This document shows positions 35,540 through 44,479 of a DNA stretch of 64,000 bases, one piece after another. Positions within the stretch are counted from its first letter, which is position 1. Each line of letters starts with the position of its first letter. The DNA is taken from contig DATJTJ010000064.1 in the NCBI GenBank assembly GCA_035503515.1, forward strand, positions 1 through 64,000. The letters are read 5' to 3'. The stretch is from DAIDKA01 sp035503515 (GTDB lineage: Bacteria; Pseudomonadota; Gammaproteobacteria; Steroidobacterales; Steroidobacteraceae). Under the pieces are notes generated by a model, which did not search any database, had not been told where the DNA came from, and was given only the letters and a program-made list of their open reading frames with translations. The position numbers and the translations under genes are program-made.

Positions 35540-36694
35540 TTACAGCGCGGCGGCGAGCAGGATGTCGCCGAGTTTCTGCCAGCGCCAGACATTGTCGATG
35601 GTCTTCATCAGGCCCGTCATCAGACCGACGAAACTGATCTCCCGCTCCGGGTCCACCCAGAAGATGGTGGTACCGGCGCCGTGTGCACCGAACGTACCGG
35701 GCGAGGCGAGCGTGCCGAACATGGTGGTGCCCATCTGCGGCCCGCGGATGGAGAATCCCAGGCCGAGGTTGGCCGGGGGCGCAATACCGCCCGCCGCGCG
35801 GATGCCGCTCGCGTAGAACTCGTTGGGCTTGTCGCCGGTCCAGATGGTGGTGGCCGCCTTGATCATGGCGCGCGACACGATGGTCGCGCCGTCCAGCGTG
35901 CCGCCACACCGCATCATTTCGGCAAAGCGCATCATGTCCTGTGCCGTGGAGATACCCCCGACCCAGGGCATTTCCACGTTCTCTTCTTCGAATGCACCGT
36001 TGGGGCCGAGATTGCTGTGGCCGAGGTGCTTGATGGGATAGTTGCCGCGGAACTCCGGCACGAGATGCCGCGGCTTGAGGTCCCGCCGCACGCCCATCGC
36101 GGTGTCCTTCATACCCAGCGCGTCGAACAGGTCCTGGTGCAGGATTTCCTTGTAGGAGCGCTTCCGGGGGTCCACGCGGCGCACCGCCTCACCCAGGAGG
36201 GCGTGATTGAACAGCGGCGCGTAACCCACGCTCTGCCCCGCGGGCTCGACCGGCAGCGCCACCTCGACGATGGCGGCGATGGTGTCGGCGAGCACATCGA
36301 TGTACATGCCCGGACGCGCCTCGAACATGCTCGGCAGACCGGTGCTGTGGGTCAGCAGGTGGAACACGGTGATGCGATCACGCAGCCCGCCACTGAACTC
36401 CGGGATGATCCTGGCGAGCGGCGTGGTGAGGGTCAGCAGACCGCGTTCGATGGCCTGGAACACCAGGATGTTGGTGAAGGCCTTGGTCACCGAGAACAGG
36501 CTGAACACCGAATCGTCGGCGACGCGGCGTTCCTTGCTCTCGCTGCTGTGACCGAACACCTTGTGGTAGGCACGCTCACCGCCGCGCTTCACGCTGATGA
36601 CACCCCCGAAGTACTGGCCTTCGGCGATGTCGCGCTCGACGGCGGCAGTGAGGAATTCCAGGCGTCTGGCGTCGAATCCGGGATGAGCTGTCAC
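35540..36694 (-). CDS. Serine hydrolase, class C beta-lactamase/esterase-like
   Basis: 384 residues. The catalytic SxxK is SVTK in FSLFSVTKAFTNILVF; the second motif region is YAPLFNHALLGEAVRR. Overall it resembles EstB-like esterases and penicillin-binding-protein relatives rather than resistance enzymes: there is no signal peptide, so it is cytoplasmic. It probably hydrolyses an ester or carries out an acyl transfer. First gene of the four-gene unit ending in the P450; an AraC-type regulator gene ends 95 bases upstream on the same strand. Confidence 0.85.
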   Translation of the reverse strand: MTAHPGFDARRLEFLTAAVERDIAEGQYFGGVISVKRGGERAYHKVFGHSSESKERRVADDSVFSLFSVTKAFTNILVFQAIERGLLTLTTPLARIIPEFSGGLRDRITVFHLLTHSTGLPSMFEARPGMYIDVLADTIAAIVEVALPVEPAGQSVGYAPLFNHALLGEAVRRVDPRKRSYKEILHQDLFDALGMKDTAMGVRRDLKPRHLVPEFRGNYPIKHLGHSNLGPNGAFEEENVEMPWVGGISTAQDMMRFAEMMRCGGTLDGATIVSRAMIKAATTIWTGDKPNEFYASGIRAAGGIAPPANLGLGFSIRGPQMGTTMFGTLASPGTFGAHGAGTTIFWVDPEREISFVGLMTGLMKTIDNVWRWQKLGDILLAAAL

Positions 36695-36788
36695 GATAAC
36701 CCCACGTTGATGGCTGTCTGGTATGGACCTGCGCCCGAGCCTAGGCAGGCCGTGGAAGCGCGTCTTGGCACGATGCGAAAGTCAGTTG

Positions 36789-37742
36789 TCACTGCGCGAA
36801 AGTGCGGCGGGCACCGGCGCGGTAGTCACGTGGCGCCACACCGAATTTCCGGCGGAACAGCCGGCAGAAGGTGCTCAGGTCGTTGAAACCCGAATCGAAG
36901 GCCACTTCGGTGATGGGCGCATCGCGCCGCGTCCGTGCCAGCTGCTGCGCCGCGTGATCCAGCCGCCGGGACTGGATATAGGCCGACGGGGTCGTGCCCA
37001 TGCCGGCAAACAGGATCTGGACGCTGCGCGCACTGATGCCGAGGTCTTCGGCGATGCGCCGTGCCGTGAGATTCGGCTCGAGCAGGTGCGCATCGATGTG
37101 CGCCAGGACCTCGCGGCGACGATGTCCCCGCGGCGTCGCCGCACGCCCGGCCCGTACGCCTGCATAGGCCATTTCCACCAGCGGCCAGATGACCTCGCAG
37201 AAGGAGTCCGCCCAGCCCAGATCCTCCTCTCCCTCCAGCTGCGACCAGGCCATGCGGACGAAGCCCGACAGCAGGGCCCCGCCCCCGCCGCTGCCGCGGA
37301 TCGGGATACCGGCCAGCTCACGCAGCCCCGGAACATGGCCCTCGGCTTCCGCGACCGGCAGCCGCACGACGATGGCCTGGGTCGCCTCGGCGAACTCCAG
37401 CAGCGACGCACAGGAGGGATCGAAGAGCATGAAATCACCCGCCTCGAGGGTGGCCACCCGGTCGCTGAAATGGGTGCAGCTGCGACCGCGGTGCTGGATC
37501 TGCAGATTGAGGATGCCGGACTCGCTCCCCGTCGGTTCGGTCCGGATCGAGGCGGGATTGGAGGTCGGCGCGACGATTTCGCAGTTGCGCAGGCAGACCC
37601 GCTTCAGGCTGGCATCGAAGCTGTCATGGTCGAGGGCCTTGATCACCAGCGGTCCGATGGTGGACGCCGCGACATCATTCCAGTATGCGATACGGTCGGC
37701 GCGCGCGTAGCCGGCCGTCGAGAAGGTCTCCACTCGATGCAT
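36789..37742 (-). CDS. AraC-family transcriptional regulator (AraC-binding-like N-terminal domain)
   Basis: 317 residues from ATG 37742. The N-terminal half (YARADRIAYWNDVAAST, HFSDRVATLEAGDFMLFDPS) matches the AraC-binding-like ligand domain. The C-terminal double helix-turn-helix begins RREVLAHIDAHLLEPNLTAR and contains AEDLGISARSVQILF and FDSGFNDLSTFCRLFRRKFG. It lies just upstream of the serine hydrolase/GMC/metallo-hydrolase/P450 unit on the same strand and is the likely activator of that unit or of itself. The regulator at 50745 has the same length and type. Confidence 0.87.
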   Translation of the reverse strand: MHRVETFSTAGYARADRIAYWNDVAASTIGPLVIKALDHDSFDASLKRVCLRNCEIVAPTSNPASIRTEPTGSESGILNLQIQHRGRSCTHFSDRVATLEAGDFMLFDPSCASLLEFAEATQAIVVRLPVAEAEGHVPGLRELAGIPIRGSGGGGALLSGFVRMAWSQLEGEEDLGWADSFCEVIWPLVEMAYAGVRAGRAATPRGHRRREVLAHIDAHLLEPNLTARRIAEDLGISARSVQILFAGMGTTPSAYIQSRRLDHAAQQLARTRRDAPITEVAFDSGFNDLSTFCRLFRRKFGVAPRDYRAGARRTFAQ

Positions 37743-37845
37743 GATCACCGCCCCCAAACGCCGAGGCGCCGCCGCATCCCAACGCGGCGGGCCCCGGGTC
37801 GATCAGGGTATGCCCCGCTCTTTGCTAATGCAACACGCGGAAAAG

Positions 37846-38226
37846 TCAGGCCGCGTCGAGCTCGGCGAAGGTCTCGCGGGCGATGCGGAAACTGTCGACC
37901 GCCGCCGGTACACCGGCGTAGATGGCCACCTGCAGGAACACCTCGCAGATCTGCTCACGGGTGAGCCCGTTGGTGAGCGCGCCGCGGATATGCGCCTTGA
38001 GCTCGTGAGGGCGGTTGAGGATGCTGATCATGGCGAGGTTCAGCATGCTGCGTTCGCTGCGCTCGAGGCCCTCCCGTCCCCACACGGCGCCCCAGCAATA
38101 CTCGGTCACGAGCTCCTGCAGCGGTCTGTTGAAATCATCCATGCTGGCGAGGGCCTTGCGGACATAGGACTCGCCCAGCACTTCGGTACGGATCTTCAGG
38201 CCTTTCTCGAATAGCTCGCTGCTCAT
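37846..38226 (-). CDS. Carboxymuconolactone decarboxylase-family protein
   Basis: 126 residues from ATG 38226 with GAGGT six bases upstream; an earlier in-frame start would overlap the preceding gene. RSERSMLNLAMISILNRPHELKAHIRGALTNG and REQICEVFLQVAIYAGVPAAVDSFR match 4-carboxymuconolactone decarboxylase (PcaC). No CxxC is present, so it is not an AhpD-type peroxidase. PcaC acts in the protocatechuate branch of the beta-ketoadipate pathway; no other pca gene is in the window, so the substrate may be another lactone or beta-keto acid. Last gene of a four-gene unit starting at 40682. Confidence 0.83.
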   Translation of the reverse strand: MSSELFEKGLKIRTEVLGESYVRKALASMDDFNRPLQELVTEYCWGAVWGREGLERSERSMLNLAMISILNRPHELKAHIRGALTNGLTREQICEVFLQVAIYAGVPAAVDSFRIARETFAELDAA

Positions 38227-38255
38227 ATTGACCTCACGGATAAAAACTGTCTGGC

Positions 38256-39149
38256 TCAAGCGGTCCGGTCCGGATCCAGCCCGGCGGCGGACTCGACGAT
38301 CTTTGCCATCGCGGTGAAATCAGCCTCGGCGCCCAAGGTGTTGACCGTGCGCTGCAACAGCTCCGCGACCGCCCGGCCTACCCCCAGCGGCACCTGCAGC
38401 GACTGCGCCGCCGCCAGGCACAGCCGCACATCCTTCAGGCACAAGCCTGCGGCGAAACCGAAATCGAACGTGCGGGGCAGGACGGACCGGGGCCACTTGT
38501 CCTGGGTCGCACTGCTGCGGCCGCTGGAGACGTTGAGGACCTCGATCATCCGGCCCGGATCAAGGCCCGCCTTGACACCCAGGGTCATGCCCTCCGCCGT
38601 GATGGCGATGGCACAGGCGCCCAGCAGGTTGTTCACCAGTTTCATGGTCTGGCCGGCCCCGGGATTGGCTCCCATGAAAAAGGGCTTGCCGAACACCGCA
38701 AGCAGGGGCCGGACCTGCTCCCAGACCGCCTCGGGCCCCGAGATCATCAGCGCAAGGGTGCCCTCGCGCGCTCCCTTGATGCCGCCGGAGACGGGCGCCT
38801 CCAGCGAGGCCACCCTGCGCTCGCCAAGCCCCGCCGCAAGCTTCACGGCGGTGGTGGGGCCGGAGGTCGAAAGATCGACGCACACCTCAATCCTGCCGCC
38901 GTCCCGGATCCCCTGGGCGCCCAGCACGACTTCCTCGACGATCTGTGGCGTCGGCAGGCTCAGGAACACCACCGGCGCCGCATCTGCCACGGCCCGTGCA
39001 CTGGGACAGACGACCGCGCCCTGCGCCGCCAGCGCCGCCGCGGCGGCGGGACTGGGGTCATGCACCACCACGTGGTGGCCTGCGGCGATGAGTCGTCGCG
39101 CCATGGCGCCGCCCATGCGGCCCAATCCGATGAATCCACACTCGCTCAT
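38256..39149 (-). CDS. 3-hydroxyisobutyrate dehydrogenase-family oxidoreductase
   Basis: 297 residues. The N-terminal Rossmann motif is GFIGLGRMGGAMARRLIAAGH, followed by the family signature region ending LEAPVSGGIKGAREG and the catalytic lysine segment GAGQTMKLVNNLLG. The enzyme oxidises a beta-hydroxy acid or reduces the semialdehyde with NAD(P). Its start overlaps the metallo-hydrolase stop as ATGA and the carboxymuconolactone decarboxylase-like gene follows after 29 bases. A beta-hydroxy acid from aromatic side-chain degradation is a reasonable but unproven substrate. Confidence 0.87.
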   Translation of the reverse strand: MSECGFIGLGRMGGAMARRLIAAGHHVVVHDPSPAAAAALAAQGAVVCPSARAVADAAPVVFLSLPTPQIVEEVVLGAQGIRDGGRIEVCVDLSTSGPTTAVKLAAGLGERRVASLEAPVSGGIKGAREGTLALMISGPEAVWEQVRPLLAVFGKPFFMGANPGAGQTMKLVNNLLGACAIAITAEGMTLGVKAGLDPGRMIEVLNVSSGRSSATQDKWPRSVLPRTFDFGFAAGLCLKDVRLCLAAAQSLQVPLGVGRAVAELLQRTVNTLGAEADFTAMAKIVESAAGLDPDRTA

Positions 39150-39937
39150 GAAGGTCCCTTTGTGGGCGCCAGGTCCAGGCGCACGATGTCCTCGGTGTCC
39201 GGCTCTGCCGGAAAACGCTCCAGCACGCCCGGATCATGGCCCGGGATGATGTGATCCAGCGAGGGGGCCAGCCGGCGCAGGCGCCGCAGGGCCTCCAGGT
39301 ACGCAACCACGTCCGCCACCACCGGGAAGGGCGTCGCACGGGTGAGGTTGGCCCAGAAGTGGATCGCATCCGAGGCCAGCACCACGGGTCCGCGCGCGGT
39401 CTGCACCCGCACGACCTGCAGTCCGGGGGTGTGTCCGGGCAGATGGTGCAGGCTCACGCCCGGCACCAGTTCGTCGTCGCCGGCGTGGAACACCACCCGG
39501 CCGTCGAACAGGCGGCGGACCATGTCGACCACGTTTTCGGCATCGAACGGGCCGGCCAGGTGCGGATGGCTCATGGCCCGGCCGGTGCAGTAGGCCATTT
39601 CGGCATCCTGCACATGGAACCGTGCCCTGGGAAACAACCCGACGTTGCCGGCGTGATCGTAGTGCATGTGCGTGATCACCACGTCACGCACTTCATCCGC
39701 CTGCACGCCCAGGGCGGCAAGTCCCGCGGCCACCGGGCGCAGCAGCGTGCGGCCCCGCCGGGTGGCGGCCTCGGCATCGAATCCGGTATCCACCACGATG
39801 GTCTGCTCGCCGGCGCGCACCACCCAGACGAAATAATCCAGCGGCATGGGCTGCGCGTGATCGTCGCCCCCCAGGAAATTGTGGGGACTGAGCCGGTCGA
39901 GGTGCCCATAGCGGACCGCGTAGACGCGAGTCTCCAC
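39146..39937 (-). CDS. Metallo-beta-lactamase-fold hydrolase (N-acyl homoserine lactonase-like)
   Basis: 263 residues from a GTG at 39937, which lies 7 bases after the upstream SDR stop with GAGG well placed; an in-frame ATG at 39970 would overlap that gene. The zinc motif is VITHMHYDHAGN, the third ligand HHLPGHTPG and the bridging aspartate LASDAIHFW, then DHIIPGHDP. Size and motifs fit AiiA-type lactonases, but in a catabolic operon a lactone or ester intermediate is more likely than a quorum signal. Confidence 0.85.
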   Translation of the reverse strand: METRVYAVRYGHLDRLSPHNFLGGDDHAQPMPLDYFVWVVRAGEQTIVVDTGFDAEAATRRGRTLLRPVAAGLAALGVQADEVRDVVITHMHYDHAGNVGLFPRARFHVQDAEMAYCTGRAMSHPHLAGPFDAENVVDMVRRLFDGRVVFHAGDDELVPGVSLHHLPGHTPGLQVVRVQTARGPVVLASDAIHFWANLTRATPFPVVADVVAYLEALRRLRRLAPSLDHIIPGHDPGVLERFPAEPDTEDIVRLDLAPTKGPS

Positions 39938-39944
39938 GGTGCCC

Positions 39945-40682
39945 TCAGGCCGAGGCCAGGAATCCGCCATCGACGTGCAGGATGTCGCCGCTGATGAACG
40001 ACGCCGCATCGCTGAGCAGGAACAGCGAGGCATTCGTTGCATCGTCGTCCCGACCGATGCGACGCAGCGGAATGCTGACCGCCCGACGCTCGTACTCGGC
40101 CTGGGGGGTGATCGACACCGCGCCGGGGGTCGGAATCGAACCGGGCGCGAGCGCGTTCACGCGCACCTTGCGCGGACCGAGTTCGGCGGCCAGGGTCCGG
40201 GTGAACGTGCCCATGGCACCCTTGACCATGCTGTAGACCGCCGTGCGCGGAAAGCCGCGCTCGGCCACCGGCGAGGCGAGGTTGAGAACGACACCGCCGA
40301 CCTGCGGGTCCATCTGACGCAGCAGCGCCTGCACGCCCCAGACCGCGCCCTTGATGCCGATCGCGAGCATCCGGTCGAGGATGGCATCGTCCACGTCCTC
40401 GATGGGGTCGTAGCGGATCAGCATGGCATTGTTGACCACGCCGTCGAGGCGGCCGATGCGGTCCGCCGCCTGCATGAAAGCGACGCGGTCCACGACGTCC
40501 ACCACGTGCGTAGTGATCGAATCCGACGCCTTGCGCAGTTCGACCAGCGACGGTCCATCCACGTCGAAGGCGGTCACGCGGGCACCCGACCGTGCGGCGC
40601 CGATCGCCAGCGCGCGCCCGAGCCCCCTGCCGGCGCCGGTGATCAGAATGGACTTGCCCGAAAGATCGAATGTCGTAGCCAC
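39945..40682 (-). CDS. Short-chain dehydrogenase/reductase
   Basis: 245 residues from a GTG at 40682 directly behind a strong GGAGG (40687-40691). Motifs: ITGAGRGLGRALAIG, VVNNAMLI in place of NNAG, NLASPVAERG and catalytic YSMVK, with the C-terminal DDATNASLFLLSDAASFISGDILHVDGG. A complete classical SDR, first of four co-oriented genes (SDR, metallo-hydrolase, hydroxyacid dehydrogenase, carboxymuconolactone decarboxylase-like). Substrate unknown. Confidence 0.87.
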   Translation of the reverse strand: MATTFDLSGKSILITGAGRGLGRALAIGAARSGARVTAFDVDGPSLVELRKASDSITTHVVDVVDRVAFMQAADRIGRLDGVVNNAMLIRYDPIEDVDDAILDRMLAIGIKGAVWGVQALLRQMDPQVGGVVLNLASPVAERGFPRTAVYSMVKGAMGTFTRTLAAELGPRKVRVNALAPGSIPTPGAVSITPQAEYERRAVSIPLRRIGRDDDATNASLFLLSDAASFISGDILHVDGGFLASA

Positions 40683-40686
40683 GTTT

Positions 40687-40691
40687 CCTCC
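40687..40691 (-). promoter_or_regulatory. Ribosome-binding site that fixes the GTG start of the 39.9-40.7 kb SDR
   Basis: GGAGG on the minus strand, 4 bases before the GTG at 40682. No upstream ATG of the same frame has a comparable site. Confidence 0.75.
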
Positions 40692-40700
40692 GCCAGTGCT

Positions 40701-40712
40701 CCGGTATACCGG
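40701..40712. promoter_or_regulatory. 12-bp palindrome in a divergent promoter region
   Basis: CCGGTATACCGG lies 19 bases upstream of the minus-strand SDR start and 110 bases upstream of the plus-strand gene at 40822. It could be an operator, but a 12-bp palindrome may occur by chance. Confidence 0.3.
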
Positions 40713-40821
40713 CCGCTGCAGTTCCAGGCTAGGCCAGCGACGAACCTGTGTTGATCGGACGCGAACCAGGACGGGCTGCGCTGCTATGCTGGCAGAACGC
40801 GGGGTGAAAAGGGGGCCATCC

Positions 40822-41430
40822 ATGAACCGCTTCGAGAAACAGGTCTATGAGTGCATGCAGCCGACGGAGAAGCTGCTCGAAAAGACCACCGATCCGCTGC
40901 ATCGCGCCATTCTCCTGAATTTCTGGCGGCATGTGCACCTGGAGGGCGCAGGACAGTACGACAGGATACTCAGTCCCGACATGGTGGTGGAGCATCCGGT
41001 GTACCGCGTGAGCTGGGGCAGCACGCCCGGCGTGGTCGAGGGCAAGGCGGGGGTGCTCGGCTTTTACAACAGCGTCGGCGAGGCGGTGCTGTGGCATTCG
41101 GATGACCGCCTCGCCGTCGCCGACTGGGGCGTGTGTGATGAGATCACCTTTCACCAGCTGGCCGAGGGCGCCATTCTCAGGCAACTGGGCTACGCGGTCG
41201 AGCGCACCGACCGCCTCTACCATGTCGCCAGCCGCCAGGCCTTCATCTGGCCCTACGATGGCAGGGCGCGGCTCGCCGGTGAACACCTCTACGAGGACAA
41301 GACCAGTCTTGCGATCGAAGAGGTGGACCGCCGTGATGCCATCACGCCGGCGCGGGTGCGCGAGATCCACCGGGAACTGCTGGCCCAGCTCGAGAGCCGA
41401 CTGGGTCCGGATTTCTGGGTCCTGCGCTGA
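40822..41430 (+). CDS. NTF2/SnoaL-like protein of unknown function
   Basis: 202 residues from ATG 40822. The central part (FWRHVHLEGAGQYDRILSPDMVVEHPVYRVSWG and GKAGVLGFYNSVGEAVLW) looks like an NTF2-like fold with extra helices at both ends. The stop overlaps the start of the SGNH hydrolase gene (TGATG), so the two are translationally coupled. No catalytic assignment. Confidence 0.65.
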   Translation: MNRFEKQVYECMQPTEKLLEKTTDPLHRAILLNFWRHVHLEGAGQYDRILSPDMVVEHPVYRVSWGSTPGVVEGKAGVLGFYNSVGEAVLWHSDDRLAVADWGVCDEITFHQLAEGAILRQLGYAVERTDRLYHVASRQAFIWPYDGRARLAGEHLYEDKTSLAIEEVDRRDAITPARVREIHRELLAQLESRLGPDFWVLR

Positions 41431-42764
41431 TGCGCCTCGTCCCGGTCGTGGCGGCCGGCCTGCTGTTCCAGTGGGTGGCGGCCGCAGCGTCGCCCGCGGG
41501 CCCCGGGCACTGGATCGGCACCTGGGGCTACGTCGCCCTGCCGCCACCGCCCGGACAGCCGGTTCCGGCCAGCGCCTCCGCGCCCGCCGCGGCACCGACT
41601 CCCTTCGGCACCTTCACGCCGCCCGCGCCACCTGCGCCCTACCGTCCCGGCGGGCCGCCTTCGGCCATCGACAATCCCGGGAACGTGCCGGTGGACACGA
41701 CGTTCGCCGATCTCAACAACATCACCGTCCGGCAGGTCGTGCGGCTCTCCCAGGGCGGCGAGCGCCTGCGGCTGCGGTTCTCCAATGAGAACAGCGCCGA
41801 AGTCCTCGCCCTGGGCGCGGTGCACGTGGGCGAGGCCGCGGCCGACGGTGCCGTGGTTGCGGGCAGCGACCGGGCGGTGACTTTCGGCGGTCAGTCCTCC
41901 GTGGTGCTGCCTGCGAGCGCTCCGACCCTGAGCGATGCGATCGACCTGCCGACCCACGCGCTCGAAAAGCTGTACATCTCCATCCACCTGCCCGGTCCGG
42001 TCTCGCCGCGGGCACCGCGCACGCTGTACCAGTACGTGGCCGGCAGGTCCGGGGACTTCACCGCATCCGCCTCGCTCCCGGGCGCGCACCTGATGCGCAT
42101 TCCCTGCTATGTGATCCTGGTCGAGGTGCAGTCGGCACAGGCGGCGGGCGTCATCGTCGCGCTGGGGGACTCCATCACCCAGGGATCGGCGTCCACGGCC
42201 AACGCGTTCCGCAGCTGGCCAGACCGGCTTGCGGAGCGTCTGGCGGGCCGGCACTGGGCGGTCGTCAACGCCGGTATCGGCGGCAACAGGCTGCTGCGTT
42301 ACGGCACCGGACCCAGCGCCCTGGCGCGACTGGACCGGGACGTCCTGAGCGTGCCGGGCCTGAGGGCCATCATCGTGCTCGAGGGCATCAACGATATCGG
42401 CGTCGGTCTCGGAGCGGCGGGAGCCGCGGAGCCGGTGACCTCCGAGGCCCTGGAAACGGCGGACCGTCAGATCATCAGCCGCGCCCATGAACACGGGGTG
42501 CGCGTCATCGGCGCGACCCTGACACCCTACGGGGGCGCCCGCTACTTTTCACCCGCGGGCGAGATCGTACGCGAGGCGCTGAATCACTGGATCCGCACCG
42601 GCAATGCGTTCGATGCCGTCATCGACTTCGCGCCGGTACTTGCCGACCGGAACGACCCGTTGACCCTCGACCGGCGGTACAACGACGGCGATCATCTGCA
42701 TCCCAACGATGCGGGTTACAGGGCCATGGGCGATGCGATCGACCTGTCACTCATCCAGAAATGA
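41430..42764 (+). CDS. Secreted SGNH/GDSL-family hydrolase
   Basis: 444 residues with a signal peptide (RLVPVVAAGLLFQWVAAAAS). After a proline-rich stretch near residues 30-75 and a beta-sandwich-like region, the SGNH blocks appear in order: ALGDSITQGS (nucleophile Ser), GIGGNRLL (Gly), EGINDIG (Asn) and DHLHPNDAGY (Asp/His). The family deacylates esters, often sugar or phenolic esters. It is exported, so it probably works on an outer substrate such as an acylated polysaccharide or feruloyl ester. Coupled to the upstream NTF2-like gene. Confidence 0.9.
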   Translation: MRLVPVVAAGLLFQWVAAAASPAGPGHWIGTWGYVALPPPPGQPVPASASAPAAAPTPFGTFTPPAPPAPYRPGGPPSAIDNPGNVPVDTTFADLNNITVRQVVRLSQGGERLRLRFSNENSAEVLALGAVHVGEAAADGAVVAGSDRAVTFGGQSSVVLPASAPTLSDAIDLPTHALEKLYISIHLPGPVSPRAPRTLYQYVAGRSGDFTASASLPGAHLMRIPCYVILVEVQSAQAAGVIVALGDSITQGSASTANAFRSWPDRLAERLAGRHWAVVNAGIGGNRLLRYGTGPSALARLDRDVLSVPGLRAIIVLEGINDIGVGLGAAGAAEPVTSEALETADRQIISRAHEHGVRVIGATLTPYGGARYFSPAGEIVREALNHWIRTGNAFDAVIDFAPVLADRNDPLTLDRRYNDGDHLHPNDAGYRAMGDAIDLSLIQK

Positions 42765-42789
42765 CGACCCACTGCAGCGGAGTGTCCTG

Positions 42790-43638
42790 ATGTCGAAAAT
42801 CCCGGTTCGAGATCTCATCCTGACGGCGTCGAGCGCACTGCTGTGCGCGGCGGCCGCGCTCGTGACGAGTGCCGCGCGGGCCGACACCGTGATGATCACG
42901 GGGGCCAATTCCGGCATAGGCCTGGAATTCGCGCGGGAGTACGCCGCGCAGGGATGGGCCGTCATCGCCACCCACCGCCGGTCGATGCCACCAAAGAGCC
43001 TCACCGACCTCGCCGCGAAGTACCCGAAGGTCCGGATCGAAAGTCTCGATGTCACGAACCTCGAACAGGCGAAGGCGCTCGCCGCGAAGCTCGCCGGCGT
43101 GCCCATCGACGTGCTGATCAACAACGCGGGCGTCTACAACGACCGGGCCCACTGCGCCGCAGATGACGAGGGCTGTCCGGGGGACTGGGGCGTCGAGAGT
43201 TTCGGCAAACTCAAGTACTCGCTGCTGGATACCATCATGGCCGTCAACATCAAGGGACCGCTGATCGTCTCGGAGAGCTTCTACAGGAACGTCCTCGCCA
43301 GTGGACAGAAGAAGATCATCGCCATCAGCTCCAGCAACGGCACCCTCACGGGCGAACCCCAGCCGCGTCCGGGCGCCATGTTCTATCGCATGAGCAAGGC
43401 GGCGCTCAACCGTGAGATGCAGATCGTCGCCGCCGACACGCGCAAGGACGGCGTGACGGTCGTGATGTTCAATCCCGGTCCGACCCTGACCGAACACCAG
43501 GCGTATCTGGAGGGCAAGTATCAGGGGATGCTCAGGACCTCGTTCACGGTCGGTCATATGATCCACACCATCGCCCGGCTCACGCCGGCCGACACCGGCA
43601 GATTCCTGCGTTACGACGGGGTCACGGAGCCGTGGTGA
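42790..43638 (+). CDS. Exported short-chain dehydrogenase (signal peptide fused to a complete SDR)
   Basis: 282 residues from ATG 42790. The first 32 form a Sec-type signal (LILTASSALLCAAAALVTSAARA), and the SDR core starts at once with TVMITGANSGIG, then INNAGVYN, AISSSNG and catalytic YRMSK. There is no internal methionine that would leave an intact first beta strand, so the signal is part of the gene. A similar protein is encoded at 56418-57242. Periplasmic SDRs are puzzling because free NAD(P) is scarce there; retention as a membrane-anchored cytoplasmic enzyme is an alternative. The 3' end overlaps the convergent HAD gene by 17 bases. Confidence 0.82.
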   Translation: MSKIPVRDLILTASSALLCAAAALVTSAARADTVMITGANSGIGLEFAREYAAQGWAVIATHRRSMPPKSLTDLAAKYPKVRIESLDVTNLEQAKALAAKLAGVPIDVLINNAGVYNDRAHCAADDEGCPGDWGVESFGKLKYSLLDTIMAVNIKGPLIVSESFYRNVLASGQKKIIAISSSNGTLTGEPQPRPGAMFYRMSKAALNREMQIVAADTRKDGVTVVMFNPGPTLTEHQAYLEGKYQGMLRTSFTVGHMIHTIARLTPADTGRFLRYDGVTEPW

Positions 43639-44479
43639 GGGCGGGTCGGGACGCCAGCAGGGGCAGCAGGGCCCGCAGATCCTCGAGCACATGATGGGGC
43701 CGGCGCTTGCCGGTCTCCCGATTCCAGTCCTCCGGCTTCATGATGCCGGTGGTCACCCCGAAGGCGGTGGCTCCCCCGCGGCGCGCCATGATGATCTCGA
43801 CCGCGGGATCATCGCCGACGACCGCCACGTTGCGCACCGGCACGCCGAGTCTGCGGGCGACGAAGCGCAACGCGTGCTGCGAGGGCTTGCCGGTGAGGAC
43901 CATCGGCACCCGGGTCATGCGCCGGATGGCCCCGACGATGGCGTACGAATAGCCCATGGTCCGGCCCTGCCGCGTCGCAAAGAAGGGCACATCCGAGGCC
44001 ACGTACAGCCTGGCGCCCGCCCAGATCGCCTGGCAGGCCGCCTCGATGTCGCGCATGTGGCATTCGGGATGCCAGCCGACGTAGACCGCATCGACCTCGC
44101 TCGCGCGCGGCTCGCCGGTAAATGCCGTCTCGATGCCCACCTGGGAGAGCGCAAAACCCACACCGCGGCTGCCGAGCACCAGCGTCCGGCGCACGCCATG
44201 CCGCGACATCACATCGGCAGCAACGCTCGAGGGTGTGAACATGCGGTCATCGGGCACCGGCAGTCCCAGGTCCCGCAGCTTCCTGGCCTGGTCCGGCGGC
44301 GGATAGGCACTGCCATTGGTGAGCACCAGATAGGGAACCGATCTGGATGCGAGCTCCGACAGCACTTCCACCGCGCCGGGCAGCACTTCATAGCCGCCCA
44401 GCGAGCGATCGCTCAGCAGCAGCGTGCCGTCCAGATCGAACATGAAGCCCCGGATGGGGGCGGTCGCCTCATCACGCAT
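43622..44479 (-). CDS. HAD-superfamily IIA phosphatase, candidate phosphatase of the acetovanillone-type pathway
   Basis: 285 residues. Motif I is FMFDLDGTLLLSD, motif II lies in YLVLTNGSAYPP, and the last motif is VGDDPAVEIIMARRGG; the cap is of the NagD-like C2 type. The family dephosphorylates small phosphate esters. It is the last gene of a six-enzyme operon and overlaps the carboxyltransferase gene by 8 bases. In the Hpe/Acv routes the aryl phosphate made at the start must be removed after carboxylation, and this enzyme is a fitting candidate. That role is inferred from context. Confidence 0.83.
   Translation of the reverse strand: MRDEATAPIRGFMFDLDGTLLLSDRSLGGYEVLPGAVEVLSELASRSVPYLVLTNGSAYPPPDQARKLRDLGLPVPDDRMFTPSSVAADVMSRHGVRRTLVLGSRGVGFALSQVGIETAFTGEPRASEVDAVYVGWHPECHMRDIEAACQAIWAGARLYVASDVPFFATRQGRTMGYSYAIVGAIRRMTRVPMVLTGKPSQHALRFVARRLGVPVRNVAVVGDDPAVEIIMARRGGATAFGVTTGIMKPEDWNRETGKRRPHHVLEDLRALLPLLASRPALTTAP

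Noticed and set aside
39146..39937. Quorum-quenching lactonase as the main role
   Set aside because: No quorum-sensing gene is nearby and the gene is embedded in a catabolic operon; the fold alone does not specify the substrate.
39146..39970. ATG at 39970 as start of the lactonase-like metallo-hydrolase
   Set aside because: It would overlap the preceding SDR gene by about 25 bases; the GTG at 39937 has a well-placed GAGG.
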